Shown here: piece by piece, positions 60,165-64,000 of the stretch
Layout: each line of letters begins with the position of its first letter
Position numbering within the stretch: the first letter of the stretch is position 1
Assembly (NCBI RefSeq): GCF_965638725.1
Contig: NC_134950.1
Coordinates: 84,542,157-84,606,156 of the forward strand
Source: Aptenodytes patagonicus
Lineage: Eukaryota > Chordata > Aves > Sphenisciformes > Spheniscidae
Direction of reading: 5' to 3'
DNA: 64,000 bases
Position numbers and translations under genes: made by a program
Notes under the pieces: generated by a model
What the model was told of the DNA's origin: nothing
The model's database searches: none
The model's input: the letters and a program-made list of their open reading frames with translations, nothing else

Positions 60165-62410
60165 CTAGAAAATGGGGGAAAAAAAAAATAATCATGCTAA
60201 CAAAGATAAGTAACAGCCACAAAAAACCCCAAGTGCAACATCCTGACAGCACCCACGTAAGGCAGCGTAAGACATACAGTTCTTGTACAGAATTAAATTT
60301 ATTAAACGCCAGCATTAGCAAACAGCATGTTATGTACTAGAAGGAGCAAAAGAAGAAAAAAATAAAAGACTTTGATATAGTTATCAGAGATTACTTGTAA
60401 CACAGCAGCATCTGAGCATCCCAGCTCTGGACCCAGCACCCACTGTGCTTGTCAGGGCTCGGACACAGACCGAGAGGGTTCCCAGCCCCAGCAGCAGTGC
60501 TTCGAAAGCTCTGCACTTTTTACTGAAAATCAGAAACTAAAGGTTCTTATCAAGCTCGTGTTCTGCCAACTATAGGCTTTTGAGGAAACTAGTGATTGCT
60601 CCAAAATAAGGGTAAAAAAAGGGAAAACCTGCTTTCATGCCTATTTTCTGTTTTCCACAGCCTTATCAAATGGAAAAAAAAAGTTACCGCATTTAAAAAT
60701 AAAACCCTCTCAGCTATTTTGGAGCAGTGCATGTACTGCTGACAACACTTTACCCTGCAGAACTGTTAATCCAGAGATGCAGTCAGTCATGTCTAGATCT
60801 AGTGCTTGAAGCCACTGGTACCCCCGCTCTTCCTCCACTTCCCACCATCCAGCTGAGCTGCACTACTGGGGCTGTCACAGGACAACTGGAGGGCAGGGAC
60901 CTGTAACTGGTGCTGTCCTTTCCAAAGCCACGCATTTCCTTCCTTTGCGGTGCTTAATGAAACTTAACTTTTTTTTAAACAAAGTTGATGGAATCTTTTG
61001 AACACTCCAAAAGCAAAGAGCAAAAAAACGTGTTCTAACTGGAGGTCACTAAAGCCACACCCATCTTTTAACTGATTTAGAAAAAACTATGGTTTAATCT
61101 GGAAAAAAAAGAAATAATACATCAGGAGGAGGGGGTCTGAAAGCAGGCAGAGTAACAGCAGCTCCTCCCAGAAGTACCAACAGGGAGAAGCAGCGGTGAA
61201 AGACACAAACACGCAGAGTTGAAAGGTACTTTATGAAACGCTCATTCCCTGGAAGAACAGAACTCCTAATTTACTGCTTGCACTATCTGTAATCCCAGTG
61301 ACAGAAAATACATTAACACAAAACAAAGGCCATACTATTTTATTTGAAATACTGTAAGTATCCATTCAGTGTAACAGATGCTTTTTGTTTCAGAGCAAAA
61401 TGTATTCTCTGCCCATTGAGGGACCCCAGTTGCTCTCTGAAGCATTTCCCTCCCACCTGCAGAGCTCCCTATCCCTTTCCTAGCCCAAGCAGGTATTTTA
61501 CTGCCATAAACCAACTGATGCGGAATCATGTTTGCTGTTAATCACAAACTCCTCGCAGAAACCTCAGGGACAGAACAGTTTGATCCGGTTTATTACAGGC
61601 AACCAGTAGCTACACACTAGATTACCCTGAGGGTGATTAAAAAACCCCCCAAAAACAGATCAAAAGAAGAAGTATCTAACCGAGAAGATCTAAAACCATA
61701 AACCTTCATATCTGACTACTAAGTGGAGAAATAATGTTTACAATTCAAGCTGCATAAAGCAAAAAAGGCACCTGCAGAATCCCGTGTAGTTACGCCAGCA
61801 CTTCCCATTACCCACATGCATTTCACCACCATTTTAACCCACAAAACCAAAGCACAGAATCTTCCCCTGCGTGGGGCTCAGGAAAACAAAACTTGAGGCA
61901 CTCACAAGCCTTCAGCCCAAGGCACAGCCAAGTCCTTCGAGACAAATCTGGTTCTCCCCACAGGGTCTTTACTACGGCTGATTTTAGCTGCTTTTATTTG
62001 AATTTAAATTGAGCCGGTGTCCATAAGACCGACAGAAGACAGAACGGCCTGACTGACAGGCAGGTGTTTATTATACGCACACCCCAAGCGACAGCAGAAC
62101 TGAAACCCGGGGGGGAAGGAAATAAAAAAAAAGGAAAAAAATTAAAATAAACCCGAACACAAGAAGGGGCACAGGCGGAAGCCGCGATCCTCCAGGCCGC
62201 CGCCAGACGTGACTCAGACAGGACTCATGGGGAGGCTCCACCCCAAGGGAGACCAACCGACGCTCCCAGGCCGCGCGGCCCACCCGCCTCGGGGCCGGGC
62301 CTCGCCCTCCCCGCCACCCCCGGCGGAGCTGGGCCGCCCCGCCCCGCCCCACCCTCCGCGCCGCGCGGGAGGCTGCCCCCCCGCGCCGCCAGGCCCCGCG
62401 GGACACGCAC
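60165..62410 (-). other. ZNF622: Probable ZNF622 5' intron
   Basis: AT-rich sequence between the CpG-island donor and the first coding exon. No other exon or repeat was recognised. Confidence 0.5.
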
Positions 62411-62900
62411 CTGCCGCCCGTGGGGCGAGGGGTCCCGCCGCGCCGCTGCCGGTGGAGGAGCGAGCGGGAAGTCGCCGCGCACCGCCAGGCAGGAAGGGCG
62501 GGGCCGCCCCCTTCCGGCAAGGAGGCCCCGCCCCCTGCCGCCGCGGAGGCCCCGCGGCGCCCCCTGCCCGCCCCGCCCGTGAGGCGGCCTGAGGAAGCCG
62601 GGGCCTCCCCGCCTTCCCCCGCCGGGCCTGCACCGCCGAGGGAGCGCCCGCGGCGGGCTGGGCCGGGGCGGCCGCCCAGGAGCGGGGGCTCCTCCCCGGC
62701 CTCCGCCCCCCGTCCACCTGAAAACCACCCCTCCTTCAGAGCGGGCAGTGCCGGCCCTGCTCCTGGAAGGAAACTCGGCGTTGTCGGGCCCGTGGCCGAG
62801 AGCCGGGACCAGCGGTTAGCGGGTGCGAGCCCAGCCGGGCTGAGAGCGGGAATAAACGGCGGCGCGGCCGAGACCCCGCGGCAGGGGTTTGGTTTTGGCG
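62180..62900 (-). promoter_or_regulatory. ZNF622: CpG island promoter of ZNF622
   Basis: Dense CpG and high G+C bounded by AT-rich DNA. On the minus strand GCCGGAAGGGGGCGG (about 62504-62518) combines an ETS/GABP-type CCGGAAG with a GC box, typical of housekeeping promoters. An AP-1-like TGACTCA lies at about 62210. Open frames on both strands in this block are composition artefacts. Confidence 0.8.
62411..62500 (-). other. ZNF622: Probable non-coding first exon of ZNF622 (3' boundary read; 5' end approximate)
   Basis: In the CpG island a strong donor GGCAG|GTGCGT lies at 62411/62410 on the minus strand. It would splice to the acceptor at 60164, two bases before the ZNF622 start codon. The 5' limit is arbitrary; an ETS-type plus GC-box cluster at 62505-62518 suggests initiation close by. 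Confidence 0.5.
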
Positions 62901-62912
62901 TTGTGGGGTTTT

Positions 62913-63340
62913 CATAGAATCATAGAATCATAGAATCATTGAGGTTGGAAAAGACCTCTAAGATCATCGAGTCCAACCGTCAACCCAACACCACCATGCC
63001 CACTAAACCATGTCCCTAAGCACCTCATCTACACGTCTTTTAAATACCTCCAGGGATGGGGACTCAACCACTTCCCTGGGCAGCCTGTGCCAATGTTTAA
63101 CCACTCTTCAGTAAAGAAATTCTTCCTCACATCCAATCTAAACCTCCCCTGGCGCAACTTGAGGCCATTTCCTCTCGTCCTATCACTTGTTACTTCGGAG
63201 AAGAGACCAACACCCACCTCGCTACAACCTCCTTTCAGGGAGTTGTAGAGAGCGATGAGGTCTCCCCTCAGCCTCCTTTTTTCCAGGCTGAACAGTCCCA
63301 GTTCCCTCAGCCGCTCCTCATAAGACTTGTTCTCCAGGTT
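62913..63340 (-). mobile_element. CR1 LINE, short 5'-truncated copy, minus strand
   Basis: It starts with the reversed tail CATAGAATCATAGAATCATA and GAGGTTGGAAAAGACCTCT. The minus strand encodes [40 protein letters not shown] and the usual C-terminus with one frameshift. It lies just upstream of the ZNF622 CpG island and belongs to yet another CR1 subfamily (GGTTGGAAAAGACC type). Confidence 0.93.
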
Positions 63341-63389
63341 TTTTCTTCCGGTTTTGGGAACAAATACACAATTAGACATGATGAAAGAT

Positions 63390-64000
63390 AAAAACTAACA
63401 CATATTTATTAAGTGGTTTTACAAACAATCAATATAATAATTCCATGTTTACAAAATAGTAATCAGGCTAGGTAAAGTGCTGCAAAATATTTTAAATAAA
63501 GACATTTTGTAATTTTCCAGTTTCTGGTTACCCGGATGGGTGGTGCTTACAGCCTGTTACGCTGCTCGTGTGCTGAGAACAGACATGCAGACTACAGGGA
63601 ATTTGTTCGGAAGGCTTAAACAGTCTGGAAAAAGTGCAGAACTAACAAAAAACAAGTAAAATGAGTATTTCTTCAGATCCTATTACTTTGGGTTAAAATT
63701 ATCTCCCCTCCTCTGCATAGAAATTTTTTTCACAAACAAACTGAAGAATGGTACGTAGGTGCGTAGTACATGCACACGAAAAGCCCTGTGTGCTGAAGAT
63801 AGGTGCTTTCACATGGGATTTGACACACCTAAGGCCACTGATGAAATGACGACCGCTCCGTCTGTCGCTCAGATGTACTACTAACGCGAGGGGAAATTCT
63901 GTGAGTACGAAGGACTGAACTGCATGCCACAGATCCTGTCCTGACACACGTTGTTTTCTTCCAGTAGGGATGTGTGAAGAAGCCACTGCAAGGCGAGGGA
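63390..64000 (-). other. Possible 3' UTR of the next minus-strand gene (RETREG1 by synteny)
   Basis: A minus-strand AATAAA lies at 63410-63405, and the region to the right edge is non-repetitive. In human the next gene in this direction is RETREG1, also on the same strand. No coding sequence is visible, and the 95-codon minus-strand frame at 63699-63986 has no family resemblance. This is inference from synteny plus one polyA word; a plus-strand AATAAA near 63494-63500 shows such words are not rare here. Confidence 0.3.

Noticed and set aside
60163..60321. Extension of ZNF622 by 53 codons upstream of MATYTC
   Set aside because: The extra residues are hydrophobic intron translation, the family starts at MATYTC, and a clear splice acceptor lies two bases before that ATG.
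62071..62917. Long frames on both strands in the ZNF622 CpG island
   Set aside because: Composition artefacts of GC-rich promoter DNA; no domain or family resemblance.
63699..63986. A 95-codon minus-strand frame at the right edge considered as RETREG1 coding sequence
   Set aside because: It does not resemble the RETREG1 reticulon-homology or LIR regions; at best it is untranslated sequence.
1..64000. tRNA genes, rRNA, CRISPR arrays, telomere repeats
   Set aside because: Looked for on both strands by eye; no cloverleaf with internal promoter boxes, no direct-repeat arrays and no TTAGGG tandem runs were seen.

Overview
The window is nuclear DNA from a bird. The evidence is several CR1 LINE copies with the avian 3' tail of ATTCTATG-type repeats, an avian-type solo LTR, long AT-rich non-coding stretches, and two CpG-island promoters that mark vertebrate genes. 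It contains no bacterial-style operons, CRISPR arrays, tRNA genes or rRNA genes.

Layout. (1) 1-4.1 kb: the 5' part of MARCHF11 on the minus strand. Coding exon 1 (2861-3166) and exon 2 (1467-1622) together give a complete RING-CH finger; the transmembrane exons lie beyond the left edge. Exon 1 sits in a CpG island at about 2.44-4.09 kb. (2) 4.1-53.6 kb: a long intergenic region. It holds CR1 copies at 12.4-13.5, 23.0-23.9, 35.7-36.7 and 39.7-40.85 kb, older CR1/L3-like LINE pieces at 18.2-19.8 and 34.9-38.0 kb, a complete solo LTR at 43.27-43.78 kb with a 5-bp target duplication, a (CCTT)15 microsatellite, a MIR-like SINE trace, and an unexplained plus-strand TATA box + small ORF + AATAAA arrangement at 47.1-47.5 kb. 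(3) 53.66-62.5 kb: ZNF622 on the minus strand. Six coding exons (607, 255, 163, 113, 144 and 128 nt) join in frame to a 469-residue protein, with a probable non-coding first exon in a CpG island at 62.2-62.9 kb. (4) 62.9-64 kb: a short CR1, then possibly the 3' UTR of the next minus-strand gene.

The order MARCHF11 - ZNF622, both on the same strand, matches the human 5p15.1 order (MARCHF11, ZNF622, RETREG1). The two genes have unrelated jobs: one is a membrane RING-CH E3 ubiquitin ligase of endosome/Golgi trafficking, the other a cytosolic 60S ribosomal subunit maturation factor related to yeast Rei1.

I did not find a clear new biological system. The best leads are the unexplained small-ORF locus at 47.1-48.5 kb, two very similar CR1 copies forming an inverted pair about 22 kb apart, a young CR1 nested in an old LINE, and the intact solo LTR. 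Splice junctions were placed by reading frame, GT/AG sites and remembered similarity to vertebrate orthologues; no alignment was run.
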